From: Vicinamibacteria bacterium
GTDB taxonomy: Bacteria; Acidobacteriota; Vicinamibacteria; Fen-336; JAGNNV01
Direction: 5' to 3'
Length of the DNA stretch: 64,000 bases
NCBI GenBank assembly: GCA_019694155.1
Contig: JAIBCN010000193.1
Location: forward strand, 1-64,000
In this document: positions 8,947-20,388 of the stretch, piece after piece
Numbering within the stretch: the stretch's first letter is position 1
Layout of the letters: each line of letters begins with the position of its first letter
The notes under the pieces: generated by a model
The model's input: only the letters and a program-made list of their open reading frames with translations
Told to the model about the DNA's origin: nothing
Databases searched by the model: none
Made by a program: the position numbers and the translations under genes

Positions 8947-9318
8947 ATGAGCGACAACCAAACCAAACTCGGCGTGGCCCCAAACGTCGGCGGACTCCTT
9001 TGCAACGTTCCGTGCTGCATCGGTTTCATCGTCTCGATCGTCGCGGCGGTCATCGAGAAGGACAACAAGTTCGTTCGGTTCCACGCCTTCCAGAGCCTCC
9101 TCCTGCACGGCGTGGGCTTCGTGTGCGGCTTCGCCATCCAGGTACTGAGCATCGTGGCCGGCATGGTCGTGGGCGCGCTCGGCGGCCTCATTGGCCTCCT
9201 CGGCATGCCTCTCGGCCTCGCCTTCCTCGGCGCGCAGATCTTCATGATGATCAAGGCCAACAACAACGAGGAGTTCAAGCTCCCGGTCATCGGCGACATG
9301 GCCTCCCAGTGGGTCTAA
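8947..9318 (+). CDS. DUF4870/Tic20-like small membrane protein
   Basis: A 123-residue membrane protein. The conserved FVRFHAFQSLLLHG segment near residues 39-52 is diagnostic of the DUF4870 / Tic20-like family. Three to four hydrophobic segments surround it, and GNVGGLLCNVP-like sequence precedes TM1. The family has no established biochemical role in bacteria. A Tat-exported zinc-ribbon protein gene begins 8 nt downstream, so the two are probably cotranscribed. The start is well supported by the promoter element just upstream. Confidence 0.85.
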   Translation: MSDNQTKLGVAPNVGGLLCNVPCCIGFIVSIVAAVIEKDNKFVRFHAFQSLLLHGVGFVCGFAIQVLSIVAGMVVGALGGLIGLLGMPLGLAFLGAQIFMMIKANNNEEFKLPVIGDMASQWV

Positions 9319-9326
9319 CCCGCTAG

Positions 9327-9671
9327 ATGACGTCTTCCCCGCTCTCACGCCGCGGGTTCCTGACCGGGTCGTCGCTCTTCGCGGCGGCCCTGTCTCTGGC
9401 TGCCTCCGCCCGAGCCCAGGACCCGGCAAAGCCCGATCCCGCCAGGCCCGACGCGCCCAAGGACGCGCCCAAGAAGGAGCCTCCCAAGGAAGACCGCAGG
9501 CGGGGTCCCAAGACGGACGAGGAGATTTTCGCGGAGCAGGAAAAGGCCCGCGAGGAACTTTTGGACGACGAGGGTCGTGAATACCGGATATGCCCTCAGT
9601 GCGGGAACAAGATGTACCGGCAGGGCCGGGTCTGGACCTGCTCGAACTGCGGGTACAACTACGTAGAGTAG
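9327..9671 (+). CDS. Small Tat-exported zinc-ribbon protein
   Basis: A 114-residue protein of unknown function. The N-terminus SRRGFLTGSSLFAAALSLAASARA is a Tat signal peptide with a cleavage site near residue 30. It is followed by a Pro/Lys/Asp-rich charged linker (about 31-80) and a C-terminal zinc ribbon built from CPQCG and CSNCG (about residues 90-110). Tat export fits a protein that binds its metal before translocation. No family name was recognised. It starts 8 nt after the DUF4870 gene and precedes the MacB-like permeases. Confidence 0.8.
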   Translation: MTSSPLSRRGFLTGSSLFAAALSLAASARAQDPAKPDPARPDAPKDAPKKEPPKEDRRRGPKTDEEIFAEQEKAREELLDDEGREYRICPQCGNKMYRQGRVWTCSNCGYNYVE

Positions 9672-9682
9672 CGCCCGTCCGC

Positions 9683-9712
9683 TTGGATCCGTCGGGAGGA
9701 CCGGCCTAGGCT
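9683..9712 (+). promoter_or_regulatory. Promoter of the tandem MacB-like permeases
   Basis: TTGGAT (9683-9688), an 18-nt spacer and TAGGCT (9707-9712). The ATG at 9725 lies 12 nt further on, leaving a leader of only about five bases. Confidence 0.45.
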
Positions 9713-9724
9713 CGCCGGGATCCC

Positions 9725-10972
<1,248 letters not shown>

Positions 10973-10975
10973 GCG

Positions 10976-12220
<1,245 letters not shown>

Positions 12221-12233
12221 CCTGCGGGCGTTT

Positions 12234-13283
12234 CTAGTATAGCCGCTCGACGTCGAGCACGTTCTTCAGGGGCCGGCCCGCGAGGAAGCTCTCGAGGTTC
12301 TCGCAAAAGAGCGCAGTGAGCCGGCCGTTCTCCCGGTCGGAGGTGCTGGCCGAATGCGGACTCACGAGGACGTTCGGCATCGCCCACAGGGGGCTTTCCT
12401 TCGGAAGCGGCTCGGTGGCGAATACATCGAGCGCCGCGCCTCGCAGGCGTCCGCTCCGCAGGGCCTCGATCATGGCCTCTTCGTCGACGAGAGCGCCGCG
12501 CCCGATGTTGATGAGGACCGAGCCCGCAGGCAAAAGAGCGAACTCGCGCGCGCCGAGGACCCGCTCGGTCTGTGGAGTGTGCGGCGCGGCCAGAACCAGG
12601 AATTCGGCTCGCGGCAGCAGGGCGGAAAGCGCGGAAGCCGGGTGCAGCTCGTCGACGTGGTGCGCGGCCGGCGCCTCCCCTTCGACCGACCGCTTCACCC
12701 CGATCACCTTCATTCCGAACGCGCGCGCCAGGCGGGCCACCTCGCGGCCGATCGCCCCGTGCCCGAAGATCACCACCGTCCTCCCCACGAGATCGGTGCC
12801 CGCGAATCGCTCCCAGTGCCGGCTCCCCTGCAGTTCGTGCATCCGGAAGAGGCCGCGGCTGAACGAGAGCATGGCGAGCGCACAGAACTCGGCGAGGGGC
12901 ACGGCATGCACGCCGCGCGCCGTGGTGAAGATGGTGTTCTTCATCCGCTCGTGGTAGCGCCTTCGCGCCACGAACTGGCCGATGCCGGCGCTCGATGCCT
13001 GGATCCAGCGCACCCGCGGCGCGAGTTCGGGCAGATCCGCGTCGTTCGTGTAGTCGAAATCGAAGAGGACATCGGCCTTGGCGAGCAGGGTGCGCCAGCG
13101 CGCCTCGTCTTCGGGCGCCCTCGGAACGGGAACGCCGTTGTGGTCGGCCGCGTAGCGCGGCTTCCGAAGGAGGTCCGGCTCGTAGATCACGTCGACGCGC
13201 GGATCGACCTGCCGGATGCGCTCGACGTGTTCCGGCTCGAGGTAGCTCGCGATGAGCACGGTGAGCCGAGGCGTCCCGCTCAC
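12234..13283 (-). CDS. D-isomer-specific 2-hydroxyacid dehydrogenase family protein
   Basis: NAD(P)-dependent dehydrogenase of 349 residues. The Rossmann fingerprint is VVIFGHGAIGREVARLARAFG. The family catalytic residues are visible as Arg in NIGRGALVDE, Glu in DVFATEPLP and His in VLVSPHSAS. The C-terminus is normal. GTG at 13283 is chosen because it overlaps the stop of the upstream oxidoreductase as GTGA, giving VSGTPRLTVLIASYL. It belongs to a three-gene dehydrogenase operon with two Gfo/Idh/MocA proteins, suggesting catabolism of a sugar acid or polyol. The exact substrate cannot be read from sequence. Confidence 0.9.
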   Translation of the reverse strand: MSGTPRLTVLIASYLEPEHVERIRQVDPRVDVIYEPDLLRKPRYAADHNGVPVPRAPEDEARWRTLLAKADVLFDFDYTNDADLPELAPRVRWIQASSAGIGQFVARRRYHERMKNTIFTTARGVHAVPLAEFCALAMLSFSRGLFRMHELQGSRHWERFAGTDLVGRTVVIFGHGAIGREVARLARAFGMKVIGVKRSVEGEAPAAHHVDELHPASALSALLPRAEFLVLAAPHTPQTERVLGAREFALLPAGSVLINIGRGALVDEEAMIEALRSGRLRGAALDVFATEPLPKESPLWAMPNVLVSPHSASTSDRENGRLTALFCENLESFLAGRPLKNVLDVERLY

Positions 13284-14299
13284 CGGACGGCCTCCCCCAC
13301 TTTCACCGGCTCGCCCGAAGCGCGGGCCGAGCGCTGCAGTGCCTCGATGATGGCCATGGTGCCGGTGGCGTCGGCCGCCCCGTACCGCACCGGCTCGTCG
13401 GCGAGGACGGCGTCGCCGAAGTGCTCGACCATCCGCTGGTACGAATCCTCGCCCGCGAAGGCGTGTCGCACTTCGGCGCCGCGGCCGTGCCGCTCCACGA
13501 TCTCCTGGCTGCCCGTGCCTGCCACGAAGGTCTGCCCGGCGAAGAGGCTTCCCTCCGAACCCACGACTTCGATGAACTCGCGGCGCTCGGTATCGAGCGC
13601 GCAGTCGAACTGGGCGATCGGTCCCCCTTCGAAGCGCAGGCTTCCCGCGAGACGGGTGTCCACGCCCGTGGGCCCGATGTGGGCCCAGGCCTGGGCCTCG
13701 ACGGGAAGCGCTCCCGCGAGGCGCCGGCTGATGTCGACGCAGTAGCAGCCCACGTCCAGCAGAGCGCCACCGCCGAGATCGGCGCGGAGGCGGATGTTGT
13801 CGAGCCGGGTGAGTCGAAACGTGAATGCCGAACGAATGATCCGCAGATCGCCCACGGCCCCGCTCCGGGCGAGGTCGATGAGGCGCTGGGTCCGGTGGTG
13901 GAAGCGGTACATGAACGCCTCCATCAGCCGCACGCCGTTCGTGTCGGCGGCCGCCTGCATCTCCTGTTCCTCTTCGACGGACACGCCGAGCGGCTTCTCG
14001 CACAGGACGTGTTTCTTACGTTCCGCAGCCCGGATCGCCCACTCCCGGTGCAGGGAATTCGGGAGAGGGATGTAGACCGCCTCCACTTCAGCATCGTCGA
14101 GAAGCTCCTCGTAGGAGCCGTAGTGACGCGGAATCATGGCCTCCCGCGCGTAGTCGCCGGCCGCTCCGAGGTCGCGGCTCGCCACCGCGACGAGTTCGGC
14201 ATTCCGCGAGGCGTGGATCGCGGGCACCAGCGCATTCCGGCCGATCCGCGCCGTGCTGAGGATCCCGAAGCGGAGTCGGTGAGTGGCCCCGGTCCGCAC
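13280..14299 (-). CDS. Gfo/Idh/MocA family oxidoreductase
   Basis: NAD(P)-dependent sugar dehydrogenase-like protein of 339 residues. The Rossmann segment LRFGILSTARIGRNALVPAI opens the protein, CEKPLGVS carries the conserved EKP lysine near residue 95, and the C-terminal alpha/beta substrate domain contains GGGALLDVGCYCVD. These features resemble the xylose/glucose-fructose oxidoreductase branch. GTG at 14299 lies 2 nt after the upstream stop and gives VRTGATHRLRFGIL; a longer start at 14359 would overlap the upstream gene. It is the middle gene of a three-dehydrogenase operon. Confidence 0.88.
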   Translation of the reverse strand: MRTGATHRLRFGILSTARIGRNALVPAIHASRNAELVAVASRDLGAAGDYAREAMIPRHYGSYEELLDDAEVEAVYIPLPNSLHREWAIRAAERKKHVLCEKPLGVSVEEEQEMQAAADTNGVRLMEAFMYRFHHRTQRLIDLARSGAVGDLRIIRSAFTFRLTRLDNIRLRADLGGGALLDVGCYCVDISRRLAGALPVEAQAWAHIGPTGVDTRLAGSLRFEGGPIAQFDCALDTERREFIEVVGSEGSLFAGQTFVAGTGSQEIVERHGRGAEVRHAFAGEDSYQRMVEHFGDAVLADEPVRYGAADATGTMAIIEALQRSARASGEPVKVGEAVR

Positions 14300-14301
14300 G
14301 G

Positions 14302-15486
14302 TCAGAAGGGGCTCGTCTGTCCGAGAGAATGAGAACCGCTCAGGGGCAGATCCACCCACCGCCGCGTCCGATGCGAGTGCGTCACGGCGTTGATGATCTC
14401 CTGCACGCGCGCGCTCTGGGCGAAGTTCCCCTGGTTGGCGCGGCCGCCGCTCACGATCTCCTCACAGAAGTTGTGCACGAGATTTCCATAGAAGGCCGTG
14501 CTCCACGGGTCGGTGGTCTGAAAGCCGGGCGGGAAGTATTTCGCGGGTATCTCGCGCTGCACGAACTCGACGGCGTCGGCCTTGGCGGTGTGAATGGTCT
14601 GGATGACGCCGAATTCGTCGACGAGGCGCACCTTGATGGCGCCCTCCGAGCCGAAGATGCGCGCCTCGATCCCCGGGTAGTTGCCCACGGTGACGTAACT
14701 CGACTGCATCGAGAAAAGAGCGCCGCTTCTCGTTTCGCCCATGAACATGTCGGCATCGTCGATGTTGATCCGCTCGCGCTCGGTGTCGAGGTTCGTGCGG
14801 CGGCGGAACGGCACCATGTTCGAGAGGATTCCCACGACCTGCTTCAGGTCCTCGCCCACGCACTCGAGGCCGATATCGATGGTGGGCGCGCCGTAGCCCT
14901 CGAGCGACGAGACGGCGATGCCTTCGCGCGTGAGATCCACGCCCCACGGCGCTTCGCCCACCGGCTTCGTCTTGTGGATCCGCTTGTCCATGGGGTTGTC
15001 CGGGTTCAGCCATTGCGAATTCTGCTCATACCCGTTGAACACGAACGGCTTTCCGATGAACCCCTCGCGAATGAGATCGAACATGTACATGACGGCGGGG
15101 GCGTATCGGAAAGTAAGGCCCACCTTGGTCTTGAGCCCCTTCGATTCGGCGAGTTCGTGAGCCCGGAGCACGTCGCGGTAGTCGTGGCAGACCGGCTTTT
15201 CGACGAGGACGTGCTTGCCCGCTTCGAGGGCCTGGAATACGAGTTCCTGGTGGTCGCCGCGGGTCACGATATCCACCACGTCGATGTCGCCTCGCGCGAG
15301 GAGCTGAGAAGCATCGGTGAGGACGCTCTCGATCCCGAACTCGGAGGCGCGCTTTTCCGCGAGGCCGCGGTCGAGGTCGCAGATGACCGCGATCTCGCTG
15401 TGCGGCGAGCGGCTGAACCCCGGCAGATGCGCGGAGGCCGACCAGCGCCCCGCCCCGATGACGCCCACCCGCAGCTTCCTCGACAT
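14302..15486 (-). CDS. Gfo/Idh/MocA family oxidoreductase
   Basis: A 394-residue NAD(P)-binding oxidoreductase. The Rossmann fold is KLRVGVIGAGRWSASAHLPGF, the conserved catalytic lysine is in VLVEKPVCHDY near residue 97, and a long C-terminal domain includes GYGAPTIDIGLECVGEDL. It is a paralogue of, and first gene before, the next dehydrogenase. A TATGCT box sits 8 nt before the ATG, so it probably heads the operon. The substrate is unknown; the family acts on sugars, inositols and related polyols. Confidence 0.9.
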   Translation of the reverse strand: MSRKLRVGVIGAGRWSASAHLPGFSRSPHSEIAVICDLDRGLAEKRASEFGIESVLTDASQLLARGDIDVVDIVTRGDHQELVFQALEAGKHVLVEKPVCHDYRDVLRAHELAESKGLKTKVGLTFRYAPAVMYMFDLIREGFIGKPFVFNGYEQNSQWLNPDNPMDKRIHKTKPVGEAPWGVDLTREGIAVSSLEGYGAPTIDIGLECVGEDLKQVVGILSNMVPFRRRTNLDTERERINIDDADMFMGETRSGALFSMQSSYVTVGNYPGIEARIFGSEGAIKVRLVDEFGVIQTIHTAKADAVEFVQREIPAKYFPPGFQTTDPWSTAFYGNLVHNFCEEIVSGGRANQGNFAQSARVQEIINAVTHSHRTRRWVDLPLSGSHSLGQTSPF

Positions 15487-15494
15487 GGGGCGAG

Positions 15495-15500
15495 AGCATA
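15495..15500 (-). promoter_or_regulatory. -10-like box of dehydrogenase operon
   Basis: TATGCT on the minus strand, 8 nt before the ATG at 15486. It fits the near-start -10 pattern of the window. Confidence 0.4.
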
Positions 15501-15529
15501 GCCGCCCCGAGACCGCTGGGCGGCCCCGG

Positions 15530-16237
15530 CTAGGCCGCGATCCCTATCTGAAACGCGGCGCTGTACCCTGCCTGGGGCGACCCCGTTGGAGTCACGAGCT
15601 CGGCCGAAAGACTGTCCGCGAAGATGCCGTCCTGCAGGTTCGTGGTGGGGTTGCTCCCGCGCGAGGCGTAGACCCCCGTCGCATGCACCGCGTTGTTGAT
15701 CGATTCCGGGAACGCGATCTGTGTCACCTTGACCGACCTCCCGCCCACCGTGACCTCGGCGTGAATGTGGGTCGCGCGGCCCTGGTACCACCCGGGGTAG
15801 ATCGTGGTGAACACCACCTCGCCGCTCGCATTCGTGGTTTGGATGCCCCGCAGGTAGGTCTGGCCCGTCTGCGAGCCGTACGATGAATAGTTCCCCAGCG
15901 CGTCGCACTGCCAGATCTCCACCGCAGCCCCCGAAACGGGCGCGCAGTTCGAGTTCGCGTTGACCACTCTTATGGTCAGGGAGAGGACAGTCCCTGTCTT
16001 CGATTCGCGAATGTCGCTCCGAAAGAGGTCGACCAGAGACGGGTAGGGCCCCACGGTTTCGGTGGGGGTGACCGCGCACGTGGCATTGGTCGAGACCGTG
16101 GCGCCGGCCGGGGTCGACGCCGATGCCGCAGTCGAGGGCCCGGTGGCGCTGTTGCCGCCGCAGCCGAACGCGATGCCTATTCCGGCGCCCCCGAGGGTCT
16201 TGAGGGCCTGACGGCGTTCGATTCTCTTCCGAAGCAT
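15530..16237 (-). CDS. Exported intradiol ring-cleavage dioxygenase-like protein
   Basis: A 235-residue protein with a twin-Arg-containing leader (RRQALKTLGGAGIGIAFGC), which may be Tat exported and lipidated at the Cys. It has a low-complexity Ser/Thr/Ala linker and then an intradiol dioxygenase beta-sandwich. The core is VGPYPSLVDLF, AVEIWQCDALGNYSSYG and YPGWYQGRATHIHAEV. The two Tyr and two His iron ligands expected for this family can be placed in the last two segments. It starts at ATG 16237 with GGAAGGA upstream. Cytoplasmic members cleave catechols; the role of exported ones is not established. Confidence 0.85.
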   Translation of the reverse strand: MLRKRIERRQALKTLGGAGIGIAFGCGGNSATGPSTAASASTPAGATVSTNATCAVTPTETVGPYPSLVDLFRSDIRESKTGTVLSLTIRVVNANSNCAPVSGAAVEIWQCDALGNYSSYGSQTGQTYLRGIQTTNASGEVVFTTIYPGWYQGRATHIHAEVTVGGRSVKVTQIAFPESINNAVHATGVYASRGSNPTTNLQDGIFADSLSAELVTPTGSPQAGYSAAFQIGIAA

Positions 16238-16337
16238 GGGGGTTCCTTCCTGGTTCTCGGGCACAGTCTTGCTATCCGGCATTAAGCAACTCTTAAGCCA
16301 GCTTCCGGAAGCTCTCGCGCAGGGCGAGCAGGGCTTG

Positions 16338-17321
16338 TTAGGAGAAGTGGCAGGCCACCTGGTGCGGCAAGCCCGGGGAGCCCCGATCGCGAAGCGGAGG
16401 GTCTTCCTGGGCGCATCGCGCGGTCGCGATCGGGCACCGGGTTCGAAAGCGGCAGCCGCTCGGCGGATCGGCGGGACTCGGCACATCGCCCTGGAGCACT
16501 ATGCGGATCCGGCCCTCCTCGACATCCGGATCGGGGCTCGGCACCGCGGACAGGAGAGCCCGTGTGTACGGATGAAGGGGGCGGTCGAAGAGCTCGTCGC
16601 ACGACGCGAGTTCGACGATGCGGCCAAGGTACATCACGGCCACGCGGTCCGACATGTGCCGGACCATGGCGAGGTCGTGAGCGATGAAGAGGTAGGTCAG
16701 GCCCAGGCGGTCCTTGAGGTCGCGCATCAGGTTCACGATCTGGGCCCGGATGGAAACGTCGAGGGCGGAGATCGGCTCGTCCGCCACCACGAAGCGCGGG
16801 TTCGTGGCCAGCGCGCGCGCGATGCCGATGCGCTGCCTCTGGCCTCCGGAAAACTCGTGGGGGTGCCGCCGCGCGGCGCCCGGGTCGAGACCCACGAGGC
16901 TCAGAAGCTCCGCGACCCGCGCGTCCCGCTCCCCTGCGGCGCCAAGCGCATGGACGTCGAGAGGCTCGCGAATGGACGCCCCCACCGACAGCCGCGGATT
17001 GAGCGAAGCGAAGGGGCTCTGGAAGACCATCTGCATGTGCCGCCGCGCGCTCCGCAGGCTCGCCGGGGAGAGCCGCCCCAGATCCTCGCCCGCGAATCGC
17101 ACCCGCCCCGCGGTCGGCCTCGCCAGGCGCAGGACGGCCCGACCCGTGCTCGACTTGCCGCAGCCGCTCTCGCCCACGAGCCCGAGGGTTTCGCCGCTCG
17201 CGATGTCGAAACTCACGCCGTCGACCGCCTTCACCGTGCCGGTCTGCCGGCGCACCAAGCCCTGCCGCACCGGGAAATGCAGGCTCAGATCCTCCACCTC
17301 GACCAGGGGGGCGCCGCTCAC
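16338..17321 (-). CDS. Peptide ABC transporter ATP-binding protein (OppF/DppF-like)
   Basis: Cytoplasmic ATPase of 327 residues for di- or oligopeptide import. Walker A is GESGCGKSS, the signature is [15 protein letters not shown], Walker B is [14 protein letters not shown], and the C-terminal oligopeptide domain has [14 protein letters not shown] cysteines. GTG at 17321 overlaps the OppD-like stop as GTGA. Its cognate permeases and binding protein are encoded at 21083-24533, separated by other genes. Confidence in the family is high; the exact peptide or nickel specificity is unknown. Confidence 0.94.
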   Translation of the reverse strand: MSGAPLVEVEDLSLHFPVRQGLVRRQTGTVKAVDGVSFDIASGETLGLVGESGCGKSSTGRAVLRLARPTAGRVRFAGEDLGRLSPASLRSARRHMQMVFQSPFASLNPRLSVGASIREPLDVHALGAAGERDARVAELLSLVGLDPGAARRHPHEFSGGQRQRIGIARALATNPRFVVADEPISALDVSIRAQIVNLMRDLKDRLGLTYLFIAHDLAMVRHMSDRVAVMYLGRIVELASCDELFDRPLHPYTRALLSAVPSPDPDVEEGRIRIVLQGDVPSPADPPSGCRFRTRCPIATARCAQEDPPLRDRGSPGLPHQVACHFS

Positions 17322-18322
17322 GCCTTCTCCGATCGAAAGCACGCCGACCAGTGTCCCGCCCCGACTTCGAGGAGCGGCGGCCGTTCGACGCGGCATCGGT
17401 CGATGACCCTCTCGCAACGCGGCGCGAAGGCGCAGCCCTCGATCTTTCCCCGCAGGTCCGGCGGTTGACCCGGGATCGGCGACAGGCGGTCGCCGCTGTC
17501 GTGGCGAGCGTTCTTGCGGGGCATCGCCCCAAGCAGGCCCAGCGTGTAGGGATGGCGCGCGCGACGGAGCAGGTCGCGAACGGAAGCCGTCTCGACGATG
17601 GAGCCCGCGTACATGACGGCCACCCGGTCGACGAGCGTGGCCACGAGCGCGAGGTCGTGGGTGATCCAGAGGATGGCCATCCCGAGCCGCTGCTGCAGGC
17701 CCATCAGCAGTTCCACGATCTGCGCCTGAATGGTGGCGTCGAGAGCCGTGGTGGGCTCGTCGGCGATGAGAAGGCTCGGTTCGCAGGCGATGGCCATGGC
17801 GATGAGGATGCGCTGCCTCTGGCCGCCGGAGAACTCGTGGGGGTAGCTCCCAAGACGGCCCGCCGCGTCGGGAATGCCGACGATCGAGAGAAGTTCGGTC
17901 GCGCGCTCGCGCCTTCTGGCTTCGCTCAGGTCGAAGTGCTGGCGCAGCCCCTCGGTGAGCTGGCGGCCGATGGAAAGCACCGGATTGAGGGACGTGGCCG
18001 GATCCTGGAAGACGATCCCGATCCCCCGCCCCCGGACCCGTCGCAGGCGGTCCGCGGGCAGGGTCAGGAGATCCACGCCCTGAAACAGCACCTGCCCCGA
18101 CGTCGAAGGCCTTCCGCCGGGCACGAGGCCGAGCACCGACAGGGCCGTCATCGATTTCCCCGAGCCGCTCTCGCCCACAAGAGCGAGCGATTCGCCCTGG
18201 GCCATAGAGAACGAAACGCCGTCCACCGCCCTCACCTCTCCACCGCCCTCGATGGGGATCCGTGCCTGCAGGTCCCTGACGTCGAGAAGGAGGCACGCCC
18301 CGCCCGGCGGCGCCGGGTTCAT
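17318..18322 (-). CDS. Peptide ABC transporter ATP-binding protein (OppD/DppD-like)
   Basis: Cytoplasmic ATPase of 334 residues, partner of the OppF-like protein. Walker A is GESGSGKSM, the signature is [15 protein letters not shown], Walker B is [14 protein letters not shown], and the C-terminal Cys motif is [17 protein letters not shown] at 18322 overlaps the stop of the DUF3667-like gene as ATGA. That is an unusual upstream partner, since permease genes normally precede oppD. Confidence 0.94.
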   Translation of the reverse strand: MNPAPPGGACLLLDVRDLQARIPIEGGGEVRAVDGVSFSMAQGESLALVGESGSGKSMTALSVLGLVPGGRPSTSGQVLFQGVDLLTLPADRLRRVRGRGIGIVFQDPATSLNPVLSIGRQLTEGLRQHFDLSEARRRERATELLSIVGIPDAAGRLGSYPHEFSGGQRQRILIAMAIACEPSLLIADEPTTALDATIQAQIVELLMGLQQRLGMAILWITHDLALVATLVDRVAVMYAGSIVETASVRDLLRRARHPYTLGLLGAMPRKNARHDSGDRLSPIPGQPPDLRGKIEGCAFAPRCERVIDRCRVERPPLLEVGAGHWSACFRSEKA

Positions 18323-19155
18323 GACAAGCCGCCCTGACTCGCCACCACTGAAGCCGCGATGGAGCCGAGCAACAGCTCGATGAAGCCGAGCGCTCCCATC
18401 AGCAGCGATGCCTTGAGGACGGTTCTGACCCATGATTCCGCGTACAGGCGCCGCAGGGCCAGGAGGAGGTAGAGGCCGGACAGGAGCATCCCCACGCCGC
18501 CGAGCCTCGCGTCGAAGCCCATGAGTTCGTTCCCGAAGATCGCCACGAGGTACCAAAGCGCATAGAAGTGCAGAGCCCCGACGAGGTGATTGACGTAATA
18601 CCGCTGGCGGCGCCTGTAGAGGAGCCAGCTCGCCGCCGCGAAGATCAGGACGGACGAGTAGCGGATCTGCGCGTAGCGATGCTTGAACTTCTCGAGGAAC
18701 TCGTCATGCTCGGCGGCGGTAGCCGGCACCCGCCCGTTCTTCCCCGCCATCTTGGACGGCTCGCTTGCGATGCTCACCGAGAACTCACCGTTCGGCTCGC
18801 GCTCGAGGAGCACCTGCAGGTTGAGGGGCCCGACACCGGTGGAGGCAAGCCAGTGGATCGCGACGGCCACGAGAAAGAGCCGGATCGGGCGGATCCAGGA
18901 TCCCATGCGGCCTCGCCAATACTCGTCGGTCAGCAGGCCCGGCTTGAGGAGCAGCGCCCAGAGCGTCTGAAAGAGCTTCCCGTCCACGTGAAGGAATTCG
19001 TGGACCAGGTCGTGGAGGAAGTGGCCGAGGCTCGGCTCCCGGCCCTCGTGCGCCGACTGCCCGCAGGCGGAACAGTAGGCGCCTGAGAGCACCGCACCGC
19101 AGTTGAGGCACGCGGTCGCGGGAGTCGTGTGTTGCTTCCTCTTCCGGTGTCCCAT
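18319..19155 (-). CDS. DUF3667-like membrane protein with zinc ribbon
   Basis: A 278-residue protein. The N-terminal zinc ribbon is [18 protein letters not shown] (about residues 13-30), followed by the characteristic segment [41 protein letters not shown]. Four hydrophobic segments come after. This matches DUF3667-type proteins, whose function is unknown. ATG at 19155 is used. The gene is divergent from ychF and its stop overlaps oppD, so peptide ATPase expression probably starts from the promoter in front of this gene. Confidence 0.85.
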   Translation of the reverse strand: MGHRKRKQHTTPATACLNCGAVLSGAYCSACGQSAHEGREPSLGHFLHDLVHEFLHVDGKLFQTLWALLLKPGLLTDEYWRGRMGSWIRPIRLFLVAVAIHWLASTGVGPLNLQVLLEREPNGEFSVSIASEPSKMAGKNGRVPATAAEHDEFLEKFKHRYAQIRYSSVLIFAAASWLLYRRRQRYYVNHLVGALHFYALWYLVAIFGNELMGFDARLGGVGMLLSGLYLLLALRRLYAESWVRTVLKASLLMGALGFIELLLGSIAASVVASQGGLS

Positions 19156-19228
19156 CGCGAGTCGTTGGAAGAAGTCTACTTGGGCCCCGGGCTGACGAAT
19201 ACGCGCTCGAAGACGATATCCTGTGGGG

Positions 19229-20332
19229 ATGCTTAGAGCCGGAATCGTCGGTCTGCCCAACGTCGGCAAGTCCACCTTGTTCAACGCGGTCACCCGCAAC
19301 CGCAAGGCGGAGGCGGCGAACTACCCCTTCTGCACCATCGACCCCAACGTGGGCATGGTCACCGTCCCCGACGCGCGGCTCGAGGTGCTGCGGAAGATCG
19401 CGGGGACGAATGTGGTGATTCCCGCGGCCATCGAGTTCGTGGACATCGCGGGCCTGGTGAAGGGCGCGAGCCAGGGTGAGGGCCTGGGCAACAAGTTCCT
19501 CACCCACATCCGCGAGGTCGACGCCATCGTCCAGGTCGTCCGGTGCTTCGAGGATGCGGATGTCCTGCACGTGGCGGGCTCGATCGATCCCGTGCGCGAT
19601 ATCGAAGTCATCAATACCGAGTTGATGCTCGCCGACCTCGACACCGTGAAGAAGAAGCGCGAGAAGGTGGCGCGCGAGGCCAAGCGGGGCGAGAAGACCG
19701 CCATCGCCGAAGACGCCGTGCTCGCGAAGATCGAAGCTTCGCTGGACGCGGGCAAGCCCGCCCTCACCGTCGAGCTGAGCAAGGAGGAGAAGGCGATCGC
19801 GAACACCTTCTTCCTCCTCTCCGACAAGCCGACGATCTTCGCCTGCAACGTCAAGGACACCGACCTCGCCACCGCGGACGCGAACCCCTACGTGAAGAAG
19901 GTCCGCGAGTACGTGGGGACGCACCTCTCCTGCGAGGCGGTGGTGGTGAGCGCGCAGATCGAGAGCGACCTCATCGACCTGTCGGAGGAAGAGGCCGCCG
20001 AATTCCTCAAGGATCTCGGCGTCAACGAGAGCGGCATGGGGCCGCTGATCCGGGCGACGTATCACCTGCTCGGCCTGCAGACCTACTTCACCGCGGGCGA
20101 GAAGGAAGTCCGCGCCTGGACCATCCACAAGGGCGACACCGCGCCGAAGGCCGCGGGCGTCATCCACTCGGACTTCGAGCGCGGCTTCATCAAGGCCGAG
20201 ACCGTGGCCTACAAGGACCTCGTCGAGTGCGGATCGGTCGCAGCCGCGCGCGAAAAGGGCCTCTACCGCATGGAAGGCAAGACCTACGTCGTCGCGGACG
20301 GCGACGTGATGTTGTTCAAGTTCAACGTTTAG
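19229..20332 (+). CDS. ychF: YchF/Obg-family ATPase
   Basis: Ribosome-associated P-loop protein of 367 residues that hydrolyses ATP preferentially. G1 is GLPNVGKST at residues 9-17, G3 is DIAG, and NVKD stands in place of NKxD, as usual for YchF. The C-terminal TGS-like domain (VRAWTIHKGDTAPKAAGVIHSDFERGFIKAE) is complete. The ATG at 19229 sits 6 nt after a TATCCT box and lacks a Shine-Dalgarno, so it is a candidate leaderless gene. It interrupts the two halves of a peptide ABC transporter locus. Confidence 0.97.
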   Translation: MLRAGIVGLPNVGKSTLFNAVTRNRKAEAANYPFCTIDPNVGMVTVPDARLEVLRKIAGTNVVIPAAIEFVDIAGLVKGASQGEGLGNKFLTHIREVDAIVQVVRCFEDADVLHVAGSIDPVRDIEVINTELMLADLDTVKKKREKVAREAKRGEKTAIAEDAVLAKIEASLDAGKPALTVELSKEEKAIANTFFLLSDKPTIFACNVKDTDLATADANPYVKKVREYVGTHLSCEAVVVSAQIESDLIDLSEEEAAEFLKDLGVNESGMGPLIRATYHLLGLQTYFTAGEKEVRAWTIHKGDTAPKAAGVIHSDFERGFIKAETVAYKDLVECGSVAAAREKGLYRMEGKTYVVADGDVMLFKFNV

Positions 20333-20339
20333 GCAGCCG

Positions 20340-20364
20340 TCATGCCGGCGAAAGCCGGCATCCA
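20340..20364 (+). repeat. REP-like palindromic repeat
   Basis: A perfect 8-bp stem ATGCCGGC / GCCGGCAT with a GAAA loop (20342-20361), flanked by GTC and CCAC. This is the widespread bacterial extragenic palindrome of the GTCAT...GAAAG...ATCCA type. It lies between ychF and the next gene. A related copy, inverted, is at 49886-49914. Confidence 0.75.
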
Positions 20365-20388
20365 CTTCCCCGCTATCCTTCCCCTCCC

